Shown here piece after piece: positions 23,691 to 32,406 of a DNA stretch of 64,000 nucleotides; within the stretch, counting starts at the first letter, position 1, and each line of letters starts with the position of its first letter. The notes beneath the pieces were generated by a model. That model searched no databases. It worked only from the letters and a program-made list of their open reading frames with translations, and was not told where the DNA came from. Where the stretch lies: NCBI RefSeq assembly GCF_014204795.1, contig NZ_JACHMB010000001.1, forward strand, positions 8,010,501 through 8,074,500, read 5' to 3'. The position numbers were made by a program, and so were the translations under genes. This DNA is from Nonomuraea jabiensis (GTDB lineage: Bacteria; Actinomycetota; Actinomycetes; Streptosporangiales; Streptosporangiaceae).

Positions 23691-24170
23691 TTGGCGGATA
23701 GGGCGATATTTCAGGACTTTGTGGTGGCGAGGTCGGATCGGCTGTTACGCACGGCGTACCTGCTGACCCACGACTGGGCCACCGCGGAGGACCTGCTGCA
23801 GGAGGCGCTGGCCAAGGCGTGGTTCGCCTGGGCGGGCATCGACGAGCCCGAGGCGTACGTGCGCCGGGTCCTGGTGACCACGTACACCTCCTGGTGGCGC
23901 CGCAGGTGGCGCAGGGAGCTGCCCAGCGGGGACCTGCCGGAGGAGCCCGCGCACGACGACGCGGGCAGGCGCGAGGAACTGTGGCAGGCGGTCGGGCGGC
24001 TGCCCGCCAGGCAGCGCGCGGTGATCGTGCTGCGCTTCTACGAGGACCTGCCGGTGGCCGAGGTGGCCGCGATCCTGGGCTGCCAGGAGGGCACGGTCAA
24101 GAGCCAGACCGCCAAGGCGCTGGCCAAGCTGCGAGTGGACGAGTCGATCGTGAAGGAGCTGCACCGATGA
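23691..24170 (+). CDS. SigE-family ECF sigma factor
   Basis: A sigma-70 group 4 factor of about 159 residues. Region 2: FQDFVVARSDRLLRTAYLLTHDWATAEDLLQEAL. Region 4: LPARQRAVIVLRFYEDLPVAEVAAILGCQEGTVKSQTAKALAKLR. No other domains. Start is uncertain: TTG 23691 with GAGAGG 9 nt upstream gives a normal length for the SigE (TIGR02983) family. The stop overlaps the next ATG (ATGA), so it is coupled to a membrane protein that may be its regulator. Targets unknown; it probably activates its own promoter. Confidence 0.88.
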   Translation: MADRAIFQDFVVARSDRLLRTAYLLTHDWATAEDLLQEALAKAWFAWAGIDEPEAYVRRVLVTTYTSWWRRRWRRELPSGDLPEEPAHDDAGRREELWQAVGRLPARQRAVIVLRFYEDLPVAEVAAILGCQEGTVKSQTAKALAKLRVDESIVKELHR

Positions 24171-25192
24171 CCGTGCAAGACCTGCGTGACGTCCTGCGTG
24201 AGCAGGCCGAGACCCCGTCACCGGCGAACCCGTACCGGCACGACCAGGTCCGCTCCCGCATCGGCCGGATCCGCCTGCGCAGGAGGGTGACGGTGGGCAC
24301 GGCGGCGGTGGCGGCGAGCGCCGTGGTGGGCGTCTCCTTGCTCCCCGGTACGGTGACCGCACCGGAGCCGGGCACGACCGCCACGGCAAGGGCCGAACAG
24401 GACAGGCCCGCCGGGCTGCCCGAGGAGTTCACCGCCGGCGACGGCACCGCGTACCGCCGCCTGGCCGTCGGCACGATCAGGACGGAGGGCGCGAAGAAGG
24501 TCGCGCTCACGGTGCCGCTCTCCGGCAAGCCGCTGGACGTGGCCATGACGTGCGACGGGGAGGCCGACGCCGGCTCGCCCGTCGTCTTCGTGAACGGCAG
24601 GGCCGACACCGGCAGCCGGATCCTGCCGTGCGGGAAGGCGATGCAGTTGCGCCCGCTGTCCGTGGTCCGGCGCGGCGAGACGGAGGCCACGGTCACGTTC
24701 GACACGACCGTCGTCGGCCGGGGCTGCGTCCAGCGGAAGAAGGACGGGCCGTGCGTCACTCCCACGCCGAAGGAGGCCACCTGGCACGTGGCCGTCTACG
24801 AGTGGACGCCGCCCGCGCGGCCGGTCGAGCCCGAGCCGGTCAGGGACTTCCCTGACCGGCTGGCGGGGTGGAAGCTGGCCCGTTCGGCGACGGGTACGTG
24901 GGATCGGAATCGGTCCTTCACCCTCGTGGTCACGAGCCCGGGCGGCAAGATCGGCGTCGAACAGCTCTGCACGGGTGAGCTGGCCACGCGGATGTGGTTC
25001 AAATACCGGATCGACGCCCAGGAATCCATGGCCACGGACTGTGCCGTCTGGAAATCAGGTCCGTACCCCATGGGCATGCAGGAGTTCTTCGTCCCCAAAG
25101 GCAAGAGGGTGACGATCACTGGGACGATGGGCCTCTGGGGCGAGTACACCAACCGCCCGGTGCGCTGGTCGGTGGGCGTGTACGTAAAGTAG
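24167..25192 (+). CDS. Membrane-anchored protein paired with the sigma factor
   Basis: A 341-residue protein with a short cytoplasmic N-terminus (MTVQDLRDVLREQAETPSP), one TM helix near residues 43-62 (TVGTAAVAASAVVGVSLL) and a large extracytoplasmic part rich in beta-type segments. Three cysteines there (DVAMTCDGEAD, ILPCGKAM, VGRGCVQRKKDGPCV) may form disulfides. This layout is typical of genes directly behind SigE-family factors and could act as an anti-sigma or sensor, but no zinc anti-sigma motif (HxxxCxxC) is present. AAGGAG precedes the ATG, which overlaps the sigma stop. Confidence 0.78.
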   Translation: MTVQDLRDVLREQAETPSPANPYRHDQVRSRIGRIRLRRRVTVGTAAVAASAVVGVSLLPGTVTAPEPGTTATARAEQDRPAGLPEEFTAGDGTAYRRLAVGTIRTEGAKKVALTVPLSGKPLDVAMTCDGEADAGSPVVFVNGRADTGSRILPCGKAMQLRPLSVVRRGETEATVTFDTTVVGRGCVQRKKDGPCVTPTPKEATWHVAVYEWTPPARPVEPEPVRDFPDRLAGWKLARSATGTWDRNRSFTLVVTSPGGKIGVEQLCTGELATRMWFKYRIDAQESMATDCAVWKSGPYPMGMQEFFVPKGKRVTITGTMGLWGEYTNRPVRWSVGVYVK

Positions 25193-25197
25193 ATCGC

Positions 25198-25956
25198 GTG
25201 ACGGAACGCGCAGCCTTCGAGGGCAGGCTGGTGGACGCCGACGCGCGCCTCATGTGGCAGGCGCGCTACGGCCACTTCACCTCCATGCAGGTCAGGGATC
25301 GCCGGGTGCGGGGGCTCGACCTGCACGTCGCCCGGCTGGAAGCGGCCAACGCCGAGCTGTTCGGGGTCCCGGTCGACCGCGCCGCCGTGCTCGGCTCGAT
25401 CGCGGCCGTGCTCGGCGACGACGTGCGGGACGCGAGCGTACGCGTGTCCGTGGTGGAGTTCGCCGACGGCCCGCGCGTCATCGCGGTCGCCGCGCCGCCC
25501 CACGAGCCGCCCACCGGCCCGGTGAGCGTCAAGTCGGTCGTCGGCCAGCGCTACCTGCCGCACATCAAGCAGGCCTCCGGCATGATGCAGACCCACATCG
25601 GGCGGCAGGTCGAGCGCGAGGGCTTCGACGAGGCGCTGCTCACCACCGCCGACGGCCTGATCAGCGAGGGTTCGATCACCAACGTGGGCGGCTTCGCCGG
25701 GGGGCGCCTGGTGTGGCCGGACGCGCCGATGCTGCGCGGGATCACGATGCAGCTGCTGGAGCGGATGGACGTCCCGCAGGAGCGGCGGCCGTTGAAGGTC
25801 GCCGACCTGCAGGGGTTCGACCAGGTCTTCCTCTGCAACTCCTGGGGTGTCTGGCCGGTGGGCGGGGTGGACGGCATCCCGCTGCCCCAGGACGACGCGC
25901 TGATGGCGAGCGTTCTCGAGCATTACGACCGTATTGCGTGGGATCCGCTGGACTGA
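25198..25956 (+). CDS. Aminotransferase class IV (ADC lyase / BCAT fold)
   Basis: A 252-residue PLP enzyme of fold type IV. Typical features: the PLP Lys in the VGQRYLPHIKQASG segment (near residue 125), the Glu in GLISEGSITNVGGF that binds the PLP nitrogen, and the C-terminal FLCNSWGVWPV segment. Length and sequence suit 4-amino-4-deoxychorismate lyase or a D-amino acid/branched-chain type; the exact substrate cannot be told. Start: GTG 25198 lies 7 nt after TAAAGT (25185-25190), leaderless. It follows the sigma-partner gene by 5 nt but has its own promoter signal. Confidence 0.85.
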   Translation: MTERAAFEGRLVDADARLMWQARYGHFTSMQVRDRRVRGLDLHVARLEAANAELFGVPVDRAAVLGSIAAVLGDDVRDASVRVSVVEFADGPRVIAVAAPPHEPPTGPVSVKSVVGQRYLPHIKQASGMMQTHIGRQVEREGFDEALLTTADGLISEGSITNVGGFAGGRLVWPDAPMLRGITMQLLERMDVPQERRPLKVADLQGFDQVFLCNSWGVWPVGGVDGIPLPQDDALMASVLEHYDRIAWDPLD

Positions 25957-26012
25957 CCCCTTTGTCAGGTACGATCGCCGATCATCGTTCTGCGATCGCA
26001 AGGGAAGTCCGC

Positions 26013-27530
26013 ATGACGACTCGCCGGCACGCCATTGGTGATCTCCTCCGTCGCTCCGCCGCCCGCTACCCGGCCAAGACCGCCGTCGTCTACGGCGACC
26101 TGCGGCAGAGCTACGCCGACCTCGACCTGGCGGTGAACCGCACGGCCAACGCCCTGGCCGCCCGCGGCGTCGGCAAGGGTGACCGGTTCGCCGTCTTCAG
26201 CCACAACAACCACGCGTTCGTGGTGGCGTACTTCGCGCTGGCGCGGCTGGGCGCGATCTCCGTGCCGATCAACTTCATGCTGGGCACGTCGGAGGTCGCG
26301 TACATCCTGGAGCATTCCGGCGCGAGCGGGATCCTTGTGGAGGAGGCGCTGCTGCCGGTCGCCGCGGCGGCGGCCGGGCCGCAGGTACGGGTGCGCGGCG
26401 TGATCGGGTCGGCCGACGGCTGGGAGTCGTTCAAGGATTGGGCGGCCTTCGACGACGCGTCGGAGCCGCAGGTGGAGATCGCCGACGACGACCCGATCCA
26501 GCTCATGTACACCAGCGGCACCGAGTCGCGGCCCAAGGGCGCCACGCTGTCCAGCCGCAGCCTGATCTCCCAGTACGTCACCTGCGTCGTGGACGGCGAG
26601 ATGAGCCACCACGACGTCGAGATCCACGCCCTCCCGCTCTACCACTGCGCCCAGCTGCACTGCTTCCTGACGCCGGGTGTCTACCTCGGCGCCACCAACA
26701 TCATCCTGCCCGGCGCCACCCCCGCGTCGATCCTGGCCACCATCGAGGGCGAGCGCGCCACCAAGCTCTTCTGCCCGCCCACCGTCTGGATCGGCCTGCT
26801 GCGCCACCCCGACTTCGACCGCCGCGACCTGTCGTCCCTGCGCAAGGGCTACTACGGCGCCTCGATCATGCCCGTCGAGGTGCTGAAGGAGATCGCCGCC
26901 CGCCTGCCGGACGTCCGCCTGTTCAACTTCTACGGCCAGACGGAGATGGCCCCGGTTGCCACCATCCTGGGCCCGGACGAGCAGCTCACCCGCCTCGGCT
27001 CGGCCGGTCGGCCCGCCCTGAACGTCGAGACCAGGGTCGTCGACGACCAGGACAGGCCCGTGCCGCCCGGCGTGGTCGGCGAGATCGTCCACCGCAGCCC
27101 GCACGCCATGCTCGGCTACTGGAACGACCCGGACAAGACCGCCGAGGCGTTCAGGGGCGGCTGGTTCCACAGCGGCGACCTGGGCGTCATGGACGCCGAC
27201 GGCTACCTGTCCGTGGTGGACAGGAAGAAGGACATGATCAAGTCGGGCGGCGAGAACGTCGCCAGCCGCGAGGTGGAGGAGGCCATCTACCAGCACCCGG
27301 ACGTGGCGGAGGCGGCCGTGTTCGGGGTGCCGGACGACACCTGGATCGAGGCGGTCACGGCCGCGGTGGTGCTGCGCGAAGGGGCCGAGGTGACGGAGCA
27401 GGAGCTGGTCGCGTTCCTGCGGGAACGGCTGGCGGCGTTCAAGACGCCCAAGCGGGTGGTGTTCGTGGACGCCCTGCCCAAGAACGCCTCCGGCAAGGTG
27501 CTCAAGCGGGAGCTGCGCGAGGCGTTCTGA
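26013..27530 (+). CDS. Acyl-CoA synthetase (FadD-like)
   Basis: A 505-residue AMP-forming ligase that activates a carboxylic acid to its acyl-CoA. P-loop-like motif LMYTSGTESRPKGA (the usual 'TSGTTG' has an Glu-Ser here), FYGQTEMAP, the GWFHSGDLG hinge region, the VDRKKDMIKSGGENV motif and the catalytic Lys in LPKNASGKVLKREL. AAGGGAAG precedes ATG 26013. Upstream, CGATCGC/GCGATCG arms at 25972-25978 and 25992-25998 form a possible operator. Substrate: a medium or long chain fatty acid or an aromatic acid; a second, different ligase lies at 28283. Confidence 0.92.
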   Translation: MTTRRHAIGDLLRRSAARYPAKTAVVYGDLRQSYADLDLAVNRTANALAARGVGKGDRFAVFSHNNHAFVVAYFALARLGAISVPINFMLGTSEVAYILEHSGASGILVEEALLPVAAAAAGPQVRVRGVIGSADGWESFKDWAAFDDASEPQVEIADDDPIQLMYTSGTESRPKGATLSSRSLISQYVTCVVDGEMSHHDVEIHALPLYHCAQLHCFLTPGVYLGATNIILPGATPASILATIEGERATKLFCPPTVWIGLLRHPDFDRRDLSSLRKGYYGASIMPVEVLKEIAARLPDVRLFNFYGQTEMAPVATILGPDEQLTRLGSAGRPALNVETRVVDDQDRPVPPGVVGEIVHRSPHAMLGYWNDPDKTAEAFRGGWFHSGDLGVMDADGYLSVVDRKKDMIKSGGENVASREVEEAIYQHPDVAEAAVFGVPDDTWIEAVTAAVVLREGAEVTEQELVAFLRERLAAFKTPKRVVFVDALPKNASGKVLKRELREAF

Positions 27531-27632
27531 TCGCGCGTCAGCGGGGCGGCGTCAGGCCGGCGATTAGCGGGCATTCACTCTCGGTGACGACTTCCCCTTC
27601 AGACCTTGGGCGTCTCGACCGAGAGAGGCCGC

Positions 27633-28286
27633 ATGCCGAGCCTGCCGGAGATCCTGCACCGTACGTTCTTCCGTGCCCTGTCCCTGCTGTCTCCGGCGGG
27701 GCAGGCGGCGCTCCTGCGCCACGTCTTCGACTGGCTGCACCGGACCCCTGACCCGTGGCAGCTCGCCACGGACAGTTACGAGCAGGACAAGTACCGCACC
27801 ACGCTCAAGCACCTGCCCGTCCGGCGGTACCGGCGGATCATCGACGTCGGGTGCAGCGAGGGCGTGTTCACGCACGTCCTCGCGGTGACGTACCCGGACG
27901 CGGAGATCATCGGGGTGGACGTGTCGGAGCGGGCCCTGGCGCGGGCGCGCGAGCGCGTGCCGCAGGACGGGCGGGTGCGCTTCATCCGGGCGGACATCCT
28001 CACGCACCGCTCCGACCAGCGCTTCGACCTGGTGTTCTGCTCCGAGACCCTCTACTACCTGGGCCGCCGCGAGCGGCTGCGGCAGGCGTCGGCGCAGCTC
28101 AGCGAGCTGCTGGTGCCCGACGGGGTGCTCGTGGCGGTCCACCCGTGGCCGGAGGCCGACCGGCTGCACCACTACCTGGACTCGCACGCGGCGCTGTCGC
28201 GCCTGACCGGGCAGGTCTACACGGCCACGCCGCGCCCGTTCGCCGTCACCGTCTACGGGACGAGAACGGCGCCGCCGCCCTCCTAG
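27633..28286 (+). CDS. SAM-dependent methyltransferase, NodS-like
   Basis: A 217-residue class I methyltransferase. Motif I is IIDVGCSEGVFTHVLA (residues about 76-91), motif II IIGVDVSERALARAR, with VRFIRADILTH and FDLVFCSETLYYLG following, the layout of NodS/TehB-like N- or O-methyltransferases. ATG 27633 with GAGAGG 5-6 nt upstream; a TTG at 27606 is not needed. Its TAG lies in a CTAG shared with the convergent CoA ligase gene, so both stops overlap. Acceptor unknown. Confidence 0.85.
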   Translation: MPSLPEILHRTFFRALSLLSPAGQAALLRHVFDWLHRTPDPWQLATDSYEQDKYRTTLKHLPVRRYRRIIDVGCSEGVFTHVLAVTYPDAEIIGVDVSERALARARERVPQDGRVRFIRADILTHRSDQRFDLVFCSETLYYLGRRERLRQASAQLSELLVPDGVLVAVHPWPEADRLHHYLDSHAALSRLTGQVYTATPRPFAVTVYGTRTAPPPS

Positions 28287-29848
28287 CCGCCGGCCTTGCC
28301 CAGGAGGTCGGCGGCGATCTGGCGGATCACCACGCGCTGGATCTTGCCGGTCGCCGTCTTCGGCAGCTCGTCCAGCACCAGGACCTCGCGTGGCCGTTTG
28401 AAGGAGGCCAGGCCCTCCCGGCAGAAGCCGATCAGCTCGCCGGCGTCCACCGTGCGGCCCGGCGCGGACACCACGCAGGCCACCGGCTTCTCCAGCCCGT
28501 CCTCGTCGATGTACGCCACGACGGCGCACTCGCCCACCGACTCGTGCTGGAGCAGCCGGGCCTCGACCTCCATCGGCGACACCCAGATGCCGCCCGCCTT
28601 GATCATGTCGTTGGAGCGGCCGAGGCACTGGTAGAAGCCGTCCTCGCCTCTGATGTAGGTGTCGCCGGTACGCAGCCACTCGCCCTGGAACACCTGCCGG
28701 GTGGTCGCCGTGCGGCACCAGTAGCCGTTGGCCACCGACTCGCCCCGGACGTACAGGTGGCCCGGCTCCCCGTCCTTGACGGGCGCGCCGGAGTCGTCGA
28801 GCAGCTTGGCCTCGTAGCCCGGCACGACGGTGCCCGAGCTGCCCGGGCGTACCCGGCCCGGGTGGTTGGAGATGAAGATGTGCAGCGCCTCCGTCGAGCC
28901 GAGGCCGTCGATGATGTCCACCCCGAAGTGCTCGGTGAAGCGGCGGTGGATCTCGGCGGGCAGCGCCTCGCCCGCCGAGACGGCCAGCCGTACGGACTGG
29001 AAGGCGCCGGCGGGGGTGTCGGAGGCGAGCAGCGCCGCGAAGAACGTCGGGCCCGCGAAGAACAGCGTCGGCCGCTCCTCGATCACCCTGGCGGCCACGC
29101 CCGCGGGGGTGGGCCGCGCCGGGTCGAGGACCGCGGTGGCACCCGCGGCCAGGGGGAAGAACAGGGAGTTGCCGATGCCGTACGCGAAGAACAGCCGCGC
29201 GACCGAGAAGCACCGGTCGTCGGGGCGGATGCCGAGGACCTGCCGCCCGTACCCCTCGTAGACCTCCCGGACGGCGCCGTGCCGGTGCATGGCCGCCTTG
29301 GGGGCGCCGGTGGTGCCGGAGGTGTAGAGCCACAGGGCGGGGGAGTCGCGCCAGGTGTCGTAGGGGAGGGCCGCCGCCCTGCCCGACTCCAGGACGTCGG
29401 ACCACAGGCACACCGGCGTCGTCTCCTCCGCCGGCGGCGGGTCGATGAGGACGAGCACCGCCACGTCGGGCGCGCTCCGCACGGCCTCGCGTACGGCCGG
29501 CGCGAACTCGGGGGTGGCCACGACGACCCTCGCCCGCGAGTCCCGGATCAGGGTGGCGAGCTCGGTGGGGTTGTACATGGTGGAGACCGGTACGGCGACC
29601 GCGCCCATGCGCATGACGGCCAGGATGGTGATCGCGGTCTCGGGGCGGTCGGACATGACGAGCAGGACCCGCTCCTCGGGGCGGACGCCCATCGTGCGTA
29701 AGCCGGCCGCGAACCTGGCGACGTGGTCGGCCAGTTGCGCGTAGGTCAGGGTGCCCGCGGGGCCGGTGATGGCGATGCGGTCGCCGTGGCCGGCTTCGAG
29801 GTGGCGGTCCACGAGAAAGACGCTGGCGTTGAACGACTCGGACGACAT
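28283..29848 (-). CDS. Benzoate-CoA ligase family enzyme
   Basis: A 521-residue AMP-forming ligase of the benzoate/4-hydroxybenzoate-CoA ligase group. Family marks: LWLYTSGTTGAPKAAMHRH (P-loop), ARLFFAYGIGNSLFFPL (a signature of benzoate-CoA ligases), GLGSTEALHIFISN, GEWLRTGDTY, LGRSNDMIKAGGIWVSP and the catalytic Lys in LPKTATGKIQR. ATG 29848 is chosen over 29914 since GGGGA lies 6 nt upstream and the protein then opens MSSESFNASVFLVDRHLEAG. It activates an aromatic acid for CoA-dependent degradation. The boxB remnant at 22 kb hints at a once fuller pathway; no other box genes are seen. Confidence 0.88.
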   Translation of the reverse strand: MSSESFNASVFLVDRHLEAGHGDRIAITGPAGTLTYAQLADHVARFAAGLRTMGVRPEERVLLVMSDRPETAITILAVMRMGAVAVPVSTMYNPTELATLIRDSRARVVVATPEFAPAVREAVRSAPDVAVLVLIDPPPAEETTPVCLWSDVLESGRAAALPYDTWRDSPALWLYTSGTTGAPKAAMHRHGAVREVYEGYGRQVLGIRPDDRCFSVARLFFAYGIGNSLFFPLAAGATAVLDPARPTPAGVAARVIEERPTLFFAGPTFFAALLASDTPAGAFQSVRLAVSAGEALPAEIHRRFTEHFGVDIIDGLGSTEALHIFISNHPGRVRPGSSGTVVPGYEAKLLDDSGAPVKDGEPGHLYVRGESVANGYWCRTATTRQVFQGEWLRTGDTYIRGEDGFYQCLGRSNDMIKAGGIWVSPMEVEARLLQHESVGECAVVAYIDEDGLEKPVACVVSAPGRTVDAGELIGFCREGLASFKRPREVLVLDELPKTATGKIQRVVIRQIAADLLGKAGG

Positions 29849-30068
29849 GGGCGTCCCCATCCGCAGGCGCGTGTACGTAGGGAAATCTTCTACATAGGAG
29901 GGATGTGGCGTCAATGACGTGTAGTACGGGCCTGCCCCGCCGTCCGGGGTTGCGGTCCCTTGGGGGAGGGGACGGGGTGTTCCGGGCTCCGGGAGGAGGG
30001 GGCCGGGGTACGGCGCCGTCCGGGGTCGCGGTCCTCCGAGGGACGGGACAGGGGGCGGAGGGTGGGGA
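29849..30068. repeat. Spacer with two copies of a short GC-rich repeat
   Basis: This 220-bp gap between two minus-strand genes carries two direct copies of GCCGTCCGGGGTYGCGGTCC at 29939-29958 and 30015-30034 (19 of 20 identical), each followed by a G-rich stretch. The first continues GGTCCCTTGGGGGAG (29954-29968), a 15-mer found again at 37486-37500. Related text forms the hairpin arm at 2641-2661. No gene is visible; a promoter for the ligase gene should lie at its left edge. Confidence 0.75.
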
Positions 30069-30821
30069 TTAGTCGAGGAGGGCGGTGAGGGCGGGGCGTT
30101 CGGTGGCGGGGAGGTAGCCGGCGTAATAGTCGTACATCGCCTTCCTCGACAGGCGGGCGGCCAGCGGGCCGTCGCCGGCGCGCATGGCGGCCAGCACCTC
30201 CTCGTGGTGCCGGATGCTCTGCCGCATCAGCGCCTCCCGATCCGGCGCGTCGGCGATCTTCTCCGAGATCAGCTTGAGCACGATCGAGCGGACCACGTCC
30301 GTGCAGATCTGGATGAGCTTGTTGCCGCTCGCCCGCGCCACCACGTCGTGGAAGGCCACGTCGGCCTCGCCGAACGTGTCCTGCCCCGCCTCCACGGCGG
30401 CCCGCATGTGCGCGACGGCCGACTCCATCTCCGCGAACTGCGCGTCGGTGCGCAGCCGGGCGGCCAGCAGGATCGCCGACGAGTCGAGCACCATCCTGAA
30501 CTGCACCAGCTCGGCCAGCGACAGCTCCTCCACCCTGGCCAGCGTGGTCATCGACTTGTGCAGCGTGGCGGGCGAGAACGGCAGCACCTCCGCGCCGTTG
30601 GGGTCGCCGGGCCGGGACCGTACCAGGCCGCGCGCCTGCAGCACCCGCAGCGCCTCGCGTACGGTGGACCGGCTGACCGAGAACTGCACCATGAGCTCCC
30701 GCTCGCTCGGCAGCCGCTCGCCCGGCGAGAGGGAGCCGCTCTCGATGGCCTCCTCGACCTGCTCCACCACCCGCTCGTAGGCGCGTACGGCACGCACCGG
30801 CTCGAACCGCGGACCACCCAT
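30069..30821 (-). CDS. GntR regulator, FadR/FCD type
   Basis: A 250-residue repressor-type regulator. N-terminal winged helix (VEEAIESGSLSPGERLPSERELMVQFSVSRSTVREALRVLQARGLV, residues about 17-65), then an all-helical FCD effector domain with likely metal-binding residues (Asp/His in EADVAFHDVVARASGN and His in IRHHEEVLAAM). ATG 30821 has AAGGGGG upstream; longer frames are not coding. Divergent from the ABC/peptidase operon at 30910, with a perfect palindrome (30871-30885) between them. An identical copy precedes the SDR gene at 41584. The likely effector is a metabolite of the transported compound. Confidence 0.92.
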   Translation of the reverse strand: MGGPRFEPVRAVRAYERVVEQVEEAIESGSLSPGERLPSERELMVQFSVSRSTVREALRVLQARGLVRSRPGDPNGAEVLPFSPATLHKSMTTLARVEELSLAELVQFRMVLDSSAILLAARLRTDAQFAEMESAVAHMRAAVEAGQDTFGEADVAFHDVVARASGNKLIQICTDVVRSIVLKLISEKIADAPDREALMRQSIRHHEEVLAAMRAGDGPLAARLSRKAMYDYYAGYLPATERPALTALLD

Positions 30822-30870
30822 GAAAGCCCCCTTGACCCGAGCTGCCGTCGACTGGCAATGTGCGTAGCCT

Positions 30871-30889
30871 ACTGGTCCGACCAGTGCAC
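30871..30889. promoter_or_regulatory. GntR operator, perfect palindrome
   Basis: ACTGGTC-C-GACCAGT at 30871-30885, a perfect 7-bp-arm palindrome of the TGGTCnGACCA type bound by FadR-family GntR proteins. It lies just 3' of TAGCCT (30865-30870), where it could block the operon promoter, and 50 bp from the GntR start, so it can serve both divergent genes. The same 19 bases (palindrome plus GCAC) recur at 42362-42380. Confidence 0.85.
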
Positions 30890-30909
30890 TAGCCAGGAGG
30901 CAGTAAGAC

Positions 30910-32406
30910 ATGAGGCGAATCGGAATCTGGATCGCCGCCGGCGGTCTCCTGCTGGGCACGGCCGCCTGCGGCGGCACCTCCAGCGGCGGCGGCGGTGCGG
31001 GCGCCCCCAAGACCCAGACCCTCTCCGTCGGATTCGTGGCCGAGCCCGCGAACCTCGACTTCACCTCGACGGAGGGCGCCGCCATCCCGCAGGCGCTGCT
31101 GGTCAACGTCTACGAGGGCCTGGTCAAGCTCGACCAGGACGGCAAGATCGTGCCGCTGCTCGCCGAGAAGTGGGACGTCTCGCCCGACCGCAAGACCTAC
31201 ACCTTCAGCCTGCGCAAGGACGTCAAGTTCAGCAGCGGCGCGCCGTTCACGGCCGACGACGTGGTGTTCTCGCTCGACCGGGTGAAGTCGGACTGGAAGC
31301 TCAAGATCAAGTCGCAGCTCGACGTCGTCGACAAGGTGGAGAAGAAGGACGACTCCACCGCCGTCGTCACGCTCAAGAAGCCGAGCAACGGCTTCCTCTA
31401 CTCGATGGCCACCAGGCTCGGCGCCATGTTCAGCCGCACCGGGGTCGCCGACCTGGCCAACAAGCCCGTCGGCACCGGCCCGTACACGCTCGGCTCCTGG
31501 CGGCGTGGCGACTCCATCCAGCTCAACTCCAACGCCTCCTACTGGGGTACGAAGCCGGCGCTGTCGTCGATCACGCTGAAGTACTTCAAGGACGCCACGG
31601 CGATGAACAACGCGCTGCTGACCGGCGGCATCGACGTCATCTCCGCCGTGCAGGCGCCCGAGTCGCTGCAGCAGTTCGCCGACCCCAACCGCTTCCAGAC
31701 GGTCGAGGGCACCACGAACGGCGAGGTCGTGCTGTCCATGAACAACAGCCGCCCGCCGTTCAACGACAAGAAGGCCAGGCAGGCCGTCCGCTACGCGATC
31801 GACCACAAGGCGCTGCTGGAGACCGCCTGGGCCGGGCGCGGCCAGCTGATCGGCTCGATGGTGCCGCCCACCGACCCCTGGTACGAGGACCGCACCGGCG
31901 ACTACCCGTACGACCCGGCCAAGGCCAAGGAGCTGCTCGGCGGCAAGACGCTCAACGTCAAGATGCGCATCCCCAACCTGCCCTACGCGGTGGCCAGCGC
32001 CCAGGTCGTCAAGTCGCAGCTCGCGCAGGTGGGGATCACCGCCGACATCGAGCCCCTGGAGTTCCCGGCCCGCTGGCTGGACGTGGTGTTCAAGCAGGGC
32101 GACTACGACCTGTCCATCATCAACCACGTCGAACCCCGCGACATGGGCATATTTGCCGACAAGTCGTACTACTTCCGTTACGACAACCCCGAGTTCGGCA
32201 AGCTCCTCGCCTCCGCCGACGAGGGCACCGAACAGCAGCAGACCGACGACCTGAAGAAGGCCGCCAAGCTGCTGTCCGACGACGCGGCCGCCGACTGGCT
32301 CTTCCTCTTCCCCAACCTGATCGTGGCGAAGAAGGGCGTCACCGGGCTGCCGAAGAACGCCATCGCGGAGTCCTTCGACTTCACCGCGCTCTCCAAGCAG
32401 CAGTGA
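30910..32406 (+). CDS. Dipeptide-type ABC substrate-binding lipoprotein
   Basis: A 498-residue family 5 extracellular binding protein. Lipoprotein signal with lipobox LLLGTAACGG (Cys near residue 20). Mature sequence shows the DppA/OppA layout: YEGLVKLDQDGKIVPLLAEKW, FTADDVVFSLDRVKSDW, VGTGPYTLGSW and FNDKKARQAVRYAIDHKALL. AGGAGG at about 30896-30900 precedes the ATG. It is the first gene of an eight-gene operon (30910-39597) whose later genes encode two hydrolases, so the substrate is probably a peptide or amide-linked compound. Confidence 0.93.
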   Translation: MRRIGIWIAAGGLLLGTAACGGTSSGGGGAGAPKTQTLSVGFVAEPANLDFTSTEGAAIPQALLVNVYEGLVKLDQDGKIVPLLAEKWDVSPDRKTYTFSLRKDVKFSSGAPFTADDVVFSLDRVKSDWKLKIKSQLDVVDKVEKKDDSTAVVTLKKPSNGFLYSMATRLGAMFSRTGVADLANKPVGTGPYTLGSWRRGDSIQLNSNASYWGTKPALSSITLKYFKDATAMNNALLTGGIDVISAVQAPESLQQFADPNRFQTVEGTTNGEVVLSMNNSRPPFNDKKARQAVRYAIDHKALLETAWAGRGQLIGSMVPPTDPWYEDRTGDYPYDPAKAKELLGGKTLNVKMRIPNLPYAVASAQVVKSQLAQVGITADIEPLEFPARWLDVVFKQGDYDLSIINHVEPRDMGIFADKSYYFRYDNPEFGKLLASADEGTEQQQTDDLKKAAKLLSDDAAADWLFLFPNLIVAKKGVTGLPKNAIAESFDFTALSKQQ